DNA of 64,000 nucleotides from Bradyrhizobium ivorense (GCF_900696085.1 NZ_CAADFC020000008.1:235713-299712); one strand, 5' to 3'; shown: positions 53,645 to 63,346, counted from the first letter of the stretch. The notes: a model not told the origin generated them from the letters alone. Numbers and translations: made by a program.

Positions 53645-54505
53645 ATGAACTATCGCCACGCATTTCATGCCGGCAACTTCGCCGACGTCATCAAGCACAT
53701 CGTTCTGGTGCGCATGCTGACCTATCTGCAGGAGAAGCCCGCGCCGTTCCGCGTCATCGACACCCATGCCGGCGCCGGACTCTACGACCTGACATCGAGC
53801 GAAGCGCAGCGCGGCGGCGAATGGCTCACCGGCATCGCGCGATTGATGCAGGCGCGGCTCACCGACAAGGCGTTGCCGCTGATCGCGCCCTATCTCGACA
53901 TCGTCAGGTCGTTCAATCCGGCCGCGGAACTGAAGGCGTATCCCGGTTCGCCGTTGATAGCGCGAGCATTGCTGCGGCCGCAGGATCGTCTCACCGCCTG
54001 CGAAATCCAGCCTGAAGCGCGCAAACAGCTGATCGACGCATTGCGGCGCGACACCCAGGCGCGTGTCGTCGATCTCGATGGCTGGATGGCACTGCCCGCT
54101 TTCGTGCCACCGAACGAGCGGCGCGGACTGGTGTTGATCGATCCGCCATTCGAAGCAAAGGACGAGTTCGAACGACTGACTCGCGGCTTCGTCGAAGCCT
54201 TCGCAAAATGGCCGACCGGCTCTTACCTGATCTGGTATCCCGTAAAATCACGGAGAGCCACCGACGACCTCGCGCGCAGCGTCGCCGCAGCAGCTGCAAC
54301 GAGCCGGCCGGCCGGCAAATGCTTGCGTTTGGAATTCAGTGTGGCACCGCAAGAATACGGTGGTGGCCTCGTGTCGACTGGGCTCTTGATCGTGAATCCG
54401 CCATGGACGCTGGTGAGTGAGTTAAAACTCATCTTGCCCGAACTCGAAAAGCCGCTTGGCCAGGGCGGCGCTGGGCGCTTCAGAATAGAGACGCCTCATC
54501 CGTAA
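53645..54505 (+). CDS. rlmJ: 23S rRNA (adenine-2030-N6)-methyltransferase RlmJ
   Basis: A 286-residue RlmJ/YhiR-family enzyme methylating A2030 of 23S rRNA. The N-terminal MNYRHAFHAGNFADVIKHIVLVRML and the catalytic GLVLIDPPFEAKDEFERL motifs are diagnostic. The ATG is fixed by the family N-terminus. Local base composition is slightly lower in GC than its neighbours. Confidence 0.95.
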   Translation: MNYRHAFHAGNFADVIKHIVLVRMLTYLQEKPAPFRVIDTHAGAGLYDLTSSEAQRGGEWLTGIARLMQARLTDKALPLIAPYLDIVRSFNPAAELKAYPGSPLIARALLRPQDRLTACEIQPEARKQLIDALRRDTQARVVDLDGWMALPAFVPPNERRGLVLIDPPFEAKDEFERLTRGFVEAFAKWPTGSYLIWYPVKSRRATDDLARSVAAAAATSRPAGKCLRLEFSVAPQEYGGGLVSTGLLIVNPPWTLVSELKLILPELEKPLGQGGAGRFRIETPHP

Positions 54506-54548
54506 TCGCACCATTTGAAAAGTGCATTTGATCGTAGGCAATCGGCGC

Positions 54549-54732
54549 GGAACCGTATTATGCTCATCCTGTTACGACTGGCTTTACGTTCCGCTTCCGC
54601 GAATGGTTGCGGCGGAGTGACAAGGCCGAAATAAAATCCAGGCAGACCGGCGGCGTGACGCCGGCCTGTTCAGGTGGCCAGGCTTCCGACAAGCGAATGT
54701 CGGTCAACCGCTACGCGGCGTGCGCGTAGCGG
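54549..54732 (+). promoter_or_regulatory. Cold-shock gene promoter and three-hairpin leader
   Basis: GGAAC (54549-54553), 16 bases, TGTT is close to the EcfG general-stress consensus. The predicted leader of about 180 bases holds CCGGCG-GCGTGA-CGCCGG (54647-54664), CCGACA...TGTCGG (54686-54703) and CCGCTACGC...GCGTAGCGG (54708-54732), the last only 28 bases before the start codon. Long structured leaders of this kind act as thermosensors in other cold-shock genes; that role here is inference. Confidence 0.5.
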
Positions 54733-54760
54733 GGGAGCAATACGGGGGAGGAGTTTCCCG

Positions 54761-54976
54761 ATGGCCATGACTGGGACAGTCAAGTTCTTCAACGGAGAGA
54801 GAGGCTACGGCTTCATCAAGCCTGATGACGGCGGCCGCGATGTGTTCGTTCACATCACAGCCGTTGAGCGGGCGGGGCTAAAGGACCTGACTGAAGGACA
54901 GCGCATTACATTCGAGGTCGAACCGGACAAGAAGGGTAAAGGCCCCAAGGCGGTCAACCTGGTCGTGTCATCATGA
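54761..54976 (+). CDS. Cold-shock protein
   Basis: A 71-residue CspA-type OB-fold protein: MAMTGTVKFFNGERGYGFIKPDDGGRDVFVHITAV includes RNP1 (GYGFIKP) and RNP2 (DVFVHI). It is an RNA chaperone in cold or stationary-phase cells. The strong site GGGGGAGGAG lies 8 bases ahead of the ATG. Confidence 0.95.
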   Translation: MAMTGTVKFFNGERGYGFIKPDDGGRDVFVHITAVERAGLKDLTEGQRITFEVEPDKKGKGPKAVNLVVSS

Positions 54977-55146
54977 GCGCGGCTCGTGATGCAAGCCGAA
55001 TGAAGCGTTGCATGTAAATGGTTGCCGGGCGCACGGCGTGCGCTCGCTGCGTGACTTAGCTGCATGATGCGGATGCCAGCGGCGGCGTTCGTGTAGCGAA
55101 AACATGCGGCCGCGCTGTCGCGCGCGTGACATCCAAACCATCAGCA

Positions 55147-55181
55147 CAAAAAAATCCCGGCCGCGCCAGGCGCGGCCGGGA
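55147..55181 (-). terminator. Intrinsic terminator of the outer-membrane gene
   Basis: On the minus strand a stem of CCCGGCCGCG/CGCGGCCGGG followed by seven T (AAAAAAA on the plus strand, 55148-55154). Confidence 0.9.
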
Positions 55182-55206
55182 GTTGATGGTTGACGTCTTC
55201 TTGTTC

Positions 55207-55827
55207 TCAGAAGTGATAGTTGATGCCGGCGCGGACCAGGCCGAAGCTGTAGCCGTTCGACGTGCCAGTGATCGCAAAGCGGCTGTTGGCGAGATCGACA
55301 TAGAGATATTCGATCTTGGCGCTCCAGTTCGGAGCAAAGCCCATTTCGGCGCCGGCGCCGACGGTCCAGCCCACATTGGTGTGGGTCTCCGACAGACCGA
55401 AAGTCTCGCCGCGCAGTTCGCCGAAGGCGAGACCGCCGGTCGCGTAGAACAGCACGTTGTTGATGGCGTAGCCGGCGCGGCCGCGCACCGTGCCGAACCA
55501 CGGATTGGAGAACTTCCAGGGCGCGAAGCGGTCGTCCGCCGAGGAGCCCTGGATGTCGGCCTCCAAGCCGAACACAAACGGCGTCCCATTCTGGAAATTG
55601 TAGCCGGCCTGGATGCCGCCGGCGAAGCCCGCCGGCTTGGTCGGGTTGTTGGCGACCGAGCCCCAATTGTAGCCGATGTTGCCGCCGAGATAGGGGCCGG
55701 CCCAGCTGTAGGCGTTGAGCGGCTGGGTGACGGTGTAGGGCGAGCCGTAGCTGAGGTCGGCCGACGCCGCCGCGGTCGTCCAACCTGCGACGAGCAGCGC
55801 CAGCGCACGCGCAACCAACCGGGTCAT
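55207..55827 (-). CDS. Outer-membrane beta-barrel protein (Omp25/RopB-like)
   Basis: A 206-residue protein with a signal peptide (ALALLVAGWTTAAASA) and an eight-stranded barrel pattern of alternating residues ending in aromatic VRAGINYHF, the terminal-Phe signature for BamA-mediated insertion. YSWAGPYLGGNIGYNWGS is typical of the Omp25/Omp31-like family of Rhizobiales. Its terminator and a CtrA-type box upstream are present. Confidence 0.92.
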   Translation of the reverse strand: MTRLVARALALLVAGWTTAAASADLSYGSPYTVTQPLNAYSWAGPYLGGNIGYNWGSVANNPTKPAGFAGGIQAGYNFQNGTPFVFGLEADIQGSSADDRFAPWKFSNPWFGTVRGRAGYAINNVLFYATGGLAFGELRGETFGLSETHTNVGWTVGAGAEMGFAPNWSAKIEYLYVDLANSRFAITGTSNGYSFGLVRAGINYHF

Positions 55828-55926
55828 CGGTATTCTCCACCACGCAACTGCCGCAGCCCGCCGGCAACCGACCGGCGTGGTTACGGATTTCCACTTTTTT
55901 CGCTAAGGTTTATCGAGAGTTTTAAG

Positions 55927-55941
55927 TTAAAGGGTTGTTAA
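55927..55941 (-). promoter_or_regulatory. Perfect CtrA-type box (TTAA-N7-TTAA)
   Basis: TTAA-AGGGTTG-TTAA, the full alphaproteobacterial CtrA consensus, 100 bases upstream of the outer-membrane gene and 151 upstream of uvrC. Cell-cycle control of the former is inference. Confidence 0.45.
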
Positions 55942-56091
55942 GGGCCCTTACCGCCTGCCGAGCAGTCCTAACGATCCGTTACAGACCCGCCCCGGTGGCC
56001 GTACGGGTCCGATAACCCCCTGCAATCAGACCGCCTTTTCCAACATCGCGGGGCGCTGGCGACCGCCCACTCAAGCGCTTAATTTACGGCC

Positions 56092-58173
56092 ATGGTTCAC
56101 GATTCTTCCGAGCGTCCGGCGCCGGCCCCCCGCAAGGCGCGGCGCGGCGCCAAATCCGATCTGCCGCAGGACGATCTGACGCTCGATACGGGCGACGTCG
56201 ATCCCGCCACCTCCGCCGCGGACGAGGACGACGAGGCGCGCCTGCCCGATGCGCCGGAGGATGCGGCCGAGACCATCGCCGAAGCCACGCTCTCGATCGG
56301 ACATGCCGCGATCGAGAATGCGGTCCGCCTCGCCCCGACTTCGCCCGGCGTCTACCGCATGCTCAACGCCGCCAATGACGTGCTCTATGTCGGCAAGGCC
56401 AAGAACGTCAAAAAGCGGCTGTCGTCCTATGCGCGGGCCAGCGCGCCGCTGCCGGCGCGCATCCTGCGCATGATCGCGGCGACCACCCAGGTCGAGATCG
56501 TCTCGACCACGACCGAGACCGAGGCGCTGCTGCTCGAGGCCAATCTGATCAAGCAGCTGCGCCCGCGCTTCAACGTGCAACTGCGCGACGACAAGTCGTT
56601 TCCCTATATCCTGATCTCCGGCGATCACTGGGCGCCGCAGATCCTCAAGCATCGCGGCGCGCAGTCGCGGCCGGGGCGCTATTTCGGCCCGTTCGCCAAT
56701 GCCGGCGCGGTGAACCGCACCATCACGGCGCTGCAACGCGCGTTCCTGATCCGCTCCTGCACCGACGGCTTCTTCGAAAGCCGCACGCGGCCGTGTCTGC
56801 TGTACCAGATCAAGCGCTGCGCCGGGCCCTGCACCCGCGAGATCGATTTTCCCGGCTATAGCGAGCTGGTGCGCGAGGCGACCGAGTTCCTGTCGGGACG
56901 CAGCCACGCCGTGAAGGAACTGCTCGCTGCCGAGATGGAGAAGGCCTCCGGCGAGCTCGAATTCGAGACCGCGGCGCTTTACCGCGACCGCCTCGCGGCG
57001 CTGTCGGCGATCCAGTCGCAGCAGGGCATCAACCCGCGCACCGTCGAAGAAGCCGACGTGTTCGCGATCCACCAGGAGGGCGGCTATTCCTGCGTCGAGG
57101 TGTTCTTCTTCCGCACCGGCCAGAACTGGGGCAACCGCGCCTATTTCCCGAAGGCCGAGAAAACCTTCACGCCGGAGGAGGTGCTGTCGTCGTTCCTCGC
57201 GCAATTCTACGACGACAAGCCGCCGCCGAAGCTGATCCTGCTCTCGCACGAGATCGAGGAAAGCGCGCTGCTGGCAGACGCACTGTCGGTCAAGGCCGGA
57301 TACAAGGTCGAGGTCTCGGTGCCGAAGCGCGGCGAGAAGAAGGAGTTGATCAGCCACGCGCTGACCAATGCGCGCGAGGCGCTCGGCCGCAAGCTCGCCG
57401 ATACCGCAACCCAGAGCCGGCTGCTCGAGGCGATGGTCTCAACGCTCGGCCTGCCGCATGCCCCGAAGCGCATCGAGGTCTACGACAACAGCCATATCAT
57501 GGGCACCAACGCCGTCGGTGCGATGATCGTGGCCGGGCCCGACGGCTTCATCAAGAACCAGTACCGCAAGTTCAACATCAAGTCCGAGGGGCTGACGCCC
57601 GGCGACGATTACGGGATGATGCGCGAGGTGCTGGAGCGGCGTTTCAAGCGGCTGTTGAAGCCGCCGGAGGACGGCGCCGCCAAAGTTCAGGACAAAGCGG
57701 ACGACGATGCGTTCCCGCAATGGCCAGACCTCGTGATCATCGACGGCGGCCGCGGCCAGCTCAATGCGGTCAGGCAGATTTTCCAGACTCTCGGGCTGAC
57801 TCAGGTCGCGCTGATGGCGGTCGCCAAGGGTCCGGACCGCGATGCGGGCCGCGAAACCCTGTTCATGCCCGACCGCGAGGCCATCAAGCTGGAGCCGCGG
57901 GACCCGGTGCTGTATTTCATCCAGCGGCTGCGCGACGAGGCCCATCGCTTCGTGATCGGCTCGCACCGCAAGCTGCGCAAGAAGGACATCCGCGAGGCCG
58001 GCCTGCAGGAGATCCCGGGCATCGGCCCGTCGCGCAAACGTGCCTTGCTGCACCACTTCGGAACGCTCAAGGAGATCGAGCGGGCCTCGATCGCCGACCT
58101 CGGCAAGGTTCCCGGCGTCAGCGCCGAGAGTGCCCGCAAGATTTTCGAGTTTTTCCACGCCCAGCCGGGGTAA
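56092..58173 (+). CDS. uvrC: Excinuclease ABC subunit C
   Basis: A 693-residue UvrC that makes both incisions in nucleotide-excision repair. GIY-YIG domain ([27 protein letters not shown]), Cys-rich RCAGPCT, UVR helices, RNase H-like C-nuclease ([30 protein letters not shown]) and the tandem HhH motif ([16 protein letters not shown]). An acidic, low-complexity N-terminal extension of about 75 residues precedes the catalytic domain; an internal start cannot be excluded. Confidence 0.96.
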   Translation: MVHDSSERPAPAPRKARRGAKSDLPQDDLTLDTGDVDPATSAADEDDEARLPDAPEDAAETIAEATLSIGHAAIENAVRLAPTSPGVYRMLNAANDVLYVGKAKNVKKRLSSYARASAPLPARILRMIAATTQVEIVSTTTETEALLLEANLIKQLRPRFNVQLRDDKSFPYILISGDHWAPQILKHRGAQSRPGRYFGPFANAGAVNRTITALQRAFLIRSCTDGFFESRTRPCLLYQIKRCAGPCTREIDFPGYSELVREATEFLSGRSHAVKELLAAEMEKASGELEFETAALYRDRLAALSAIQSQQGINPRTVEEADVFAIHQEGGYSCVEVFFFRTGQNWGNRAYFPKAEKTFTPEEVLSSFLAQFYDDKPPPKLILLSHEIEESALLADALSVKAGYKVEVSVPKRGEKKELISHALTNAREALGRKLADTATQSRLLEAMVSTLGLPHAPKRIEVYDNSHIMGTNAVGAMIVAGPDGFIKNQYRKFNIKSEGLTPGDDYGMMREVLERRFKRLLKPPEDGAAKVQDKADDDAFPQWPDLVIIDGGRGQLNAVRQIFQTLGLTQVALMAVAKGPDRDAGRETLFMPDREAIKLEPRDPVLYFIQRLRDEAHRFVIGSHRKLRKKDIREAGLQEIPGIGPSRKRALLHHFGTLKEIERASIADLGKVPGVSAESARKIFEFFHAQPG

Positions 58174-58215
58174 AGGAGGCGCGAGTCATCAGGGCGTCGC
58201 CTGTGGCTGGCCATC

Positions 58216-58300
58216 TAGGAACACGATCCGGAAAGGTATCAAGCGGGTTTCCGAAAAGACCGTGCTTAAACAAGGAGCTAAAGCGCGATGACGATTTAGT
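58216..58300. repeat. Dispersed repeat, family F (intergenic copy)
   Basis: GATCCGGAAAGG...CCGAAAAGACCGTGC followed by GGAGCTAAAGCGCGATGACG. Same family as 45578 and the in-gene copy at 27718. Lies in the uvrC-pgsA gap. Confidence 0.75.
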
Positions 58301-58367
58301 CTAATCTTCGTCGCAGTTGAGTGTCCGCACGGTTGACCTTCTCGTTTCAGCGGTATTGGTAGGACGA

Positions 58368-58982
58368 ATGAACATCGCCACGACCCGGGGACAGCCCAAG
58401 ACCATGTCCCTTCCGAATATCCTGACCTACGCCCGGATCGCCGCGATCCCGGTGGTTATCGGGTGCGTCTACTGGCAGTCGATCCTGGACGGCCCATTAT
58501 GGTTGCGCTGGGTCGCGCTGACCGTGTTCATCGCGGCGGGGATCACCGATTACCTCGACGGCTATTACGCCCGCATGTGGGACCAGCAATCCGCCTTCGG
58601 GCGGATGCTCGACCCGATCGCCGACAAGCTCCTGGTCGCCTCCAGCCTGTTGATGCTGGCGGCCGACAACTCGATCCATGGCTGGACGCTGTGGGCGGCG
58701 ATCGTGATCCTGTGCCGCGAGATCCTGGTCTCGGGCCTGCGTGAATATCTGGCCGGCCTGCGGGTCAGCGTTCCCGTCACCAAGCTCGCGAAATGGAAGA
58801 CGACGATCCAGCTCGTCGCGATCGGCTTTCTGATCGCCGGCGAAGCCGGCGAGCAGATCCTTCCGGCGACCACGCTGATCGGCATCGTGCTGCTGTGGAT
58901 GTCGGCGATCTTCACGATCTACACCGGCTGGGACTATTTCCGCGCCGGCATCCATCACCTCATCAAGGAGGATGAGGGATGA
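58368..58982 (+). CDS. pgsA: CDP-diacylglycerol-glycerol-3-phosphate phosphatidyltransferase
   Basis: A membrane enzyme of 204 residues (or 192 from the ATG at 58404) that makes phosphatidylglycerol phosphate. The CDP-alcohol signature is complete: TDYLDGYYARMWDQQSAFGRMLDPIADK (D-G-x2-A-R-x8-G-x3-D-x3-D). About five hydrophobic helices. Its stop overlaps moaD by 4 bases. Confidence 0.95.
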   Translation: MNIATTRGQPKTMSLPNILTYARIAAIPVVIGCVYWQSILDGPLWLRWVALTVFIAAGITDYLDGYYARMWDQQSAFGRMLDPIADKLLVASSLLMLAADNSIHGWTLWAAIVILCREILVSGLREYLAGLRVSVPVTKLAKWKTTIQLVAIGFLIAGEAGEQILPATTLIGIVLLWMSAIFTIYTGWDYFRAGIHHLIKEDEG

Positions 58983-59230
58983 AGGTGAAGTATTTTGCCT
59001 GGGTGCGCGAGCGCGTCGGCAAGGCGGAAGAAACCATCGAGCCGCCGGCCGAGGTGCGCACCGTCGGCGACCTGATCGGTTGGCTGTCCGCGCGCAGCGA
59101 GGCCTATGCCTACGCGTTCGAGAAACCCAAGGTGATCCGCGCCGCGATCGACCAGGCCCATGTCAAACCCGACGCGGCCATCGCCGGGGCCCGCGAGATC
59201 GCGTTCTTTCCGCCGATGACGGGCGGCTAA
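58979..59230 (+). CDS. moaD: Molybdopterin synthase small subunit (sulfur carrier)
   Basis: An 83-residue ubiquitin-like sulfur carrier ending in the required Gly-Gly (PPMTGG), where the thiocarboxylate forms. It delivers sulfur for molybdopterin synthesis together with MoaE. It overlaps pgsA and precedes moaE by 7 bases. Confidence 0.95.
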   Translation: MKVKYFAWVRERVGKAEETIEPPAEVRTVGDLIGWLSARSEAYAYAFEKPKVIRAAIDQAHVKPDAAIAGAREIAFFPPMTGG

Positions 59231-59237
59231 CCTTCCG

Positions 59238-59705
59238 ATGTCCGTAGTAGCGACCATCCGCATCCAGCAAGCCGACTTCGATGTCGCGCAGGAGATCGCT
59301 GCGCTGAGCAAGGGGCGCACCGATGTCGGCGCGGTGGTCAGCTTCAGCGGCATCTGCCGTGGCAGCGAGCAGGACGAGCCGATCGCGGCGCTCACGCTCG
59401 AGCATTATCCGGGCATGGCCGAAGCCGAAATCCAGCGCCACGCCGAAGAGGCGCTGGCGCGCTGGCCGCTGCAGGGCCTCACCGTCATCCACCGCTTCGG
59501 CCGCATCGTGCCCGGGGAGAACATCGTGCTTGTCGTGACCGCCTCGGCGCACCGCCAGGCCGCGTTCGAGGCCGCCGAATTCCTGATGGACTATCTCAAG
59601 ACCAGCGCGCCGTTCTGGAAGCGCGAGGAGAGCGCGCGCGGCACGAACTGGGTCGAGGCGCGCGATCATGACGACGCGGCTGCCGCGCGCTGGACCAAAT
59701 CCTGA
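59238..59705 (+). CDS. moaE: Molybdopterin synthase catalytic subunit
   Basis: A 155-residue MoaE: GRTDVGAVVSFSGICRG, LEHYPGMAEAEI, VIHRFGRIVPGENIVLV and the active-site LMDYLKTSAPFWKRE with catalytic lysines. With MoaD it converts precursor Z to molybdopterin. Its last base is shared with the prmB ATG, implying coupling. Confidence 0.96.
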   Translation: MSVVATIRIQQADFDVAQEIAALSKGRTDVGAVVSFSGICRGSEQDEPIAALTLEHYPGMAEAEIQRHAEEALARWPLQGLTVIHRFGRIVPGENIVLVVTASAHRQAAFEAAEFLMDYLKTSAPFWKREESARGTNWVEARDHDDAAAARWTKS

Positions 59706-60676
59706 TGGCCAAGCGCAGCAAGGCGCCGGCCAAAGCGCCGGCAAAGCGCGGCCCTGCCGCGCCGAAGCCGCTCAAGGGCAGCGCCGGCGAACTTTTGACG
59801 CTGTTCGATTTCCTGCGCTATGCGGTCAGCCGCTTCAACGCGGCAAAGCTCGTGTTCGCGCACGGCACCACCGATCCCGTCGCGGAGGCCGCCTTCCTGA
59901 TCTCTGAGACGCTGCATCTGCATCCCGACCAGTTCGAGAGCTTTGCGACGGCGCGCGTCACCGCAGCCGAGGGCAGGCAGATCCTCGACCTGATCGAGCG
60001 CCGCATCACGACGCGCAAGCCGGCGGCCTATCTCGTCAACAAGGTCTATATGCGCGGCGTGCCGTTCTACGTCGACGAGCGCACCATCGTGCCGCGCTCC
60101 TTCATCGGCGAACTACTGGATTCGCATTTCGGCGGCGACGAGGACGGCACCTCGCTGATCGGCGATCCCGCCGAGGTCGAAAGCGTGCTCGACCTCTGCA
60201 CCGGCTCGGGCTGCCTTGCGATCCTCGCTGCCCAAAACTTTCCCAATGCCACGGTCGACGCGGTGGACATCTCCAGCGATGCGCTCGCGGTCGCCGCGCG
60301 CAACGTCGCCGACCACGGCCTTGCCGATCGCCTGACGCTGCACCGCGGCGACCTGTTCAAGCCGCTCGGCGACAACAGCTACGACCTCATCATCACCAAC
60401 CCGCCCTATGTCGACGCCGAGGGCATGGCATCGCTGCCGCGCGAGTGCCGCGCCGAACCGAAACTCGCCTTCGACGGCGGTGCGGACGGGCTCGACATCG
60501 TGCGCCGCATTCTCGATGAAGCCGGCCGCCATCTGAACCCGCGCGGTGGGCTGCTCTGCGAGATCGGCCGCGGCCGCGACGACCTCGAGGAGGCCTATCC
60601 GAACCTGCCGCTGCTCTGGCTCGACACCGAGGACTCCGAGGGCGAAGTGTTCTGGATTGCGGCTGCCGACCTCTGA
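59705..60676 (+). CDS. prmB: Ribosomal protein L3 glutamine methyltransferase
   Basis: A 323-residue HemK/PrmB-type N5-glutamine methyltransferase. The SAM motif is VLDLCTGSGCLAILAA and the catalytic NPPY is in IITNPPYVDAEGM. A basic 25-residue tail (AKRSKAPAKAPAKRG) precedes the N-terminal helical domain. The RNVADHGLADRL region and overall length favour PrmB over the release-factor enzyme PrmC. Confidence 0.9.
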   Translation: MAKRSKAPAKAPAKRGPAAPKPLKGSAGELLTLFDFLRYAVSRFNAAKLVFAHGTTDPVAEAAFLISETLHLHPDQFESFATARVTAAEGRQILDLIERRITTRKPAAYLVNKVYMRGVPFYVDERTIVPRSFIGELLDSHFGGDEDGTSLIGDPAEVESVLDLCTGSGCLAILAAQNFPNATVDAVDISSDALAVAARNVADHGLADRLTLHRGDLFKPLGDNSYDLIITNPPYVDAEGMASLPRECRAEPKLAFDGGADGLDIVRRILDEAGRHLNPRGGLLCEIGRGRDDLEEAYPNLPLLWLDTEDSEGEVFWIAAADL

Positions 60677-60833
60677 TCCCGGAAGGGTTCGGGCGAGCAG
60701 CGGGGCCGGGAATGGGCGAAGCGAAAATCGTGTGCAGTTCCAGCCCCTTCCAAAGATCGCTCGCCCGTCGAATCAACAATGGTGCTAGATTGGGCCGCTG
60801 GGGATATCCGGACTGGGGCTGCGGACGCGCGAC

Positions 60834-62249
60834 ATGATTCGCATTTCGACGATCTTCATCGCCATCTGCATGGTGCTGGTCGCAGCCTCGCTCGGCTTCG
60901 TCCTGTATTCGGTGGCGGGCATCAGCGGCCCAGAATCGGCGATCGTGGCGCTGACCGCCCTCACCTTCCTGATCCTCTACAACGCGGTCTCGATGCGGCT
61001 GCGCGACCGCAGCGACGTCGGCAACCAGATCGCGGATCTGTCGCGCGGCACCGCCGACCTCGCTCGCCAGGTCGCCGAATTCGGCCGCCGGCTTGCCGCG
61101 GTCGAGGGCCGCGTCACCTCGGTCAATTCCACCAGCGCCGACCGGATGCAGGGCCTCGCCGGTGAGATCAACGAGCTTGGCGGGCTGGTGAAGCAGCTCG
61201 CGGCGTCGGTCGCCCACCATGAGGACCTGTTCGCGTCAGCGCCGCCGGCGCAAACCCAGTCCTCGCCGCCGCGCGATGATGTGCAGCAACCGGCTGCAGC
61301 GGCCCCGGCGGTCGCCGCGGCACCCGAGCCGCCCCCTGCGCCGGCCGCGCCGACGCCGCGCAGCCAGGGCCAGCTGCTTGCTGCGATCAAGAACGCGATC
61401 GAGGAGAACCGGCTCGACATCTATTTGCAGCCGATGGTGACGCTGCCGCAGCGCAAGGTGCGCTACTACGAGGCGATGGCGCGGCTGCGCGACGAGCGCG
61501 ACCAGATCCTGGCCGCCGACGACTTCATCGCGGTCGCCGAGGCCGGCGGCCTGATCGGCCGCATCGACCACATGGTGATGCTCCGCTGCGTCCAGGTGCT
61601 GCGCCGCCTGATGGTCCGCAGCAAGGATGTCGGCGTGTTCTGCAACGTCTCGGCGGCGACGCTGGCCAATCCGGCCACCTTCACGCAATGCCTCGACTTC
61701 CTCGAGGCCAACCGCGCGCTGGCGCCGTCCTTCGTGCTCGAGTTCAAGCAGGCCACCTTCCGCAATCTCGGCCCGGTCGAGAGCGAGAACCTCGCCGCGC
61801 TGGCGCAGCGCGGCTATCGCTTCTCGATCGACCATGTCACCGACCTCCGGCTCGAGCCGCGCGAGCTCGCCGACCGCGGCGTCCGCTTCATCAAGGTTCC
61901 GGCGGCGCTGTTGCTCGACACCAGGCAGAGCGCGACCAGCGACATCCATCCCTCCGATCTCTCCGACCTGCTCGGCCGCTTCGGCATCGACTTGATCGCG
62001 GAGCGGATCGAGGGCGAGCGTTCGGTGGTCGACCTGCTCGACTACGACGTCCGGTTCGGCCAGGGCTTCCTGTTCGCGCCACCGCGGCCGTTGCGGCCCG
62101 AAGGGGCATCTGCTACCGCCGAGCCTCCACAGACCAAGCCGCAGGAACTCAATGGCACCGGCACTCCAGCCCCTGTCTCAAGCCCCGCCGCGCCGCCGCG
62201 CGCAACCGGCAATGCCGCGCTGGTGCGCCGCGCCGTCGGCCCGAATTAG
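60834..62249 (+). CDS. Membrane-anchored degenerate EAL-domain protein (TipF-like)
   Basis: A 471-residue protein: two N-terminal membrane helices (about residues 5-28 and 34-52), a coiled coil (60-130), an Ala/Pro-rich linker (140-177) and an EAL domain (180-415). EAL is EAM (213-215); N271, E303, K354, E390 and Q410 are kept, but the DDFG motif is DHVT (D333, H334), losing one catalytic Asp. It is therefore probably a c-di-GMP binder rather than a phosphodiesterase. The architecture resembles the flagellar assembly factor TipF of Caulobacter; orthology is not proven. Confidence 0.8.
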   Translation: MIRISTIFIAICMVLVAASLGFVLYSVAGISGPESAIVALTALTFLILYNAVSMRLRDRSDVGNQIADLSRGTADLARQVAEFGRRLAAVEGRVTSVNSTSADRMQGLAGEINELGGLVKQLAASVAHHEDLFASAPPAQTQSSPPRDDVQQPAAAAPAVAAAPEPPPAPAAPTPRSQGQLLAAIKNAIEENRLDIYLQPMVTLPQRKVRYYEAMARLRDERDQILAADDFIAVAEAGGLIGRIDHMVMLRCVQVLRRLMVRSKDVGVFCNVSAATLANPATFTQCLDFLEANRALAPSFVLEFKQATFRNLGPVESENLAALAQRGYRFSIDHVTDLRLEPRELADRGVRFIKVPAALLLDTRQSATSDIHPSDLSDLLGRFGIDLIAERIEGERSVVDLLDYDVRFGQGFLFAPPRPLRPEGASATAEPPQTKPQELNGTGTPAPVSSPAAPPRATGNAALVRRAVGPN

Positions 62250-62264
62250 CCGGTATTCCCAGCC

Positions 62265-63119
62265 ATGACCTCGCTGCGCTTCGTGGAACGGCTGCGCGAC
62301 CTCGTGGGCGGCGTCGACGTCGTGCTGTCGGACATCTGGGGTGTCGTGCACAACGGGCTCGAATCCTTCCCCGAGGCCTGCGCGGCGCTGCATACGTTCC
62401 GCAAGCAGGGCGGCACCGTCATCCTGATCACCAACGCGCCGCGGCCGGCCGATTCCGTGCAGCGGCAGCTGCGCAAGCTCGGCGTCGCCGACGAGACCTA
62501 TGATGCGATCGTCTCCTCCGGCGATCTGACGCGGCATTTCGTTTCTGATCATCCCGGCCAGAAGATTTTCTGGGTCGGCCCGGAGCGCGACAGCTCGATC
62601 CATCGCGGCCTCGACGCCACCTTGGTGCCGCTCGAGCAGGCCGACTACATCATCTGCACCGGCCTGTTCGACGACGAGGTCGAGACCGCGGAAGACTACC
62701 GCGAGATGCTGCTCAAGGCGCGCGAGCGCAAGCTCACGCTGGTGTGCGCCAATCCGGACATCGTGGTCGAGCGCGGCGACCGCCTGATCTACTGCGCCGG
62801 CGCGATTGCCGAGCTCTATCGCGAACTCGGCGGCGAGGTGATCTTCTACGGCAAGCCGCACCGGCCGATCTACGAGCGCGCCATGGCGCTGGCCGCCGAA
62901 CGGCGCGGCCGTCCGGCCGAGCTCTCACGGGTGCTGGCGATCGGCGATTCCGTGCGCACCGACCTCGCCGGCGCCCACGGCTTCGGCATCGACCTGCTGT
63001 TCATCACCCGCGGCATCCATTCCGAGCAGTTCGAAGGCATCGAGCAGCTCGACCCCGCCTCGGTGAAGGAGCTGTTCGGCCATCCGCCCCGCGCGCTGAT
63101 GCGCGAGCTGAAGTGGTAG
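62265..63119 (+). CDS. HAD-superfamily IIA hydrolase
   Basis: A 284-residue HAD-IIA phosphatase of the TIGR01459 type, common in Alphaproteobacteria. Motif I is LSDIWGVVHNG (the second Asp of the usual DxD is Trp), motif II ILITNAPRP, motif III K in FYGKPHRP and motif IV AIGDSVRTDLAGA. Substrate unknown. It starts 15 bases after the EAL-domain gene, so the two may be cotranscribed. Confidence 0.88.
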   Translation: MTSLRFVERLRDLVGGVDVVLSDIWGVVHNGLESFPEACAALHTFRKQGGTVILITNAPRPADSVQRQLRKLGVADETYDAIVSSGDLTRHFVSDHPGQKIFWVGPERDSSIHRGLDATLVPLEQADYIICTGLFDDEVETAEDYREMLLKARERKLTLVCANPDIVVERGDRLIYCAGAIAELYRELGGEVIFYGKPHRPIYERAMALAAERRGRPAELSRVLAIGDSVRTDLAGAHGFGIDLLFITRGIHSEQFEGIEQLDPASVKELFGHPPRALMRELKW

Positions 63120-63130
63120 CGGCGCGCACT

Positions 63131-63324
63131 CTCCTCTCCCTCTCCCCGTTCTTCACGGGGAGAGGGTTGGAGTGAGGGGCTATCTCCACGAGTTGTGAAG
63201 GTGGTGAGACCTGTACCCCCTCACCCGGATCGCATTCCGCTAACGCTGCATGCGATCCGACCTCCCCCCGCATCCGCCTTCGCCCGAAGGCGGGCTTCGG
63301 CGGACAAGAGCGGGGAGAGGTGAA
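63131..63324. repeat. Intergenic repeat, family A
   Basis: CTCCCCGTTCTTCACGGGGA at 63142, then a CACCCGGATCGCATTCCGC core and CCTTCGCCCGAAGGCGGGCT at 63278. Continues the family seen at 686 and 25757. Confidence 0.8.
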
Positions 63325-63346
63325 AGGGGCCCGCGGCCAAAATGCC

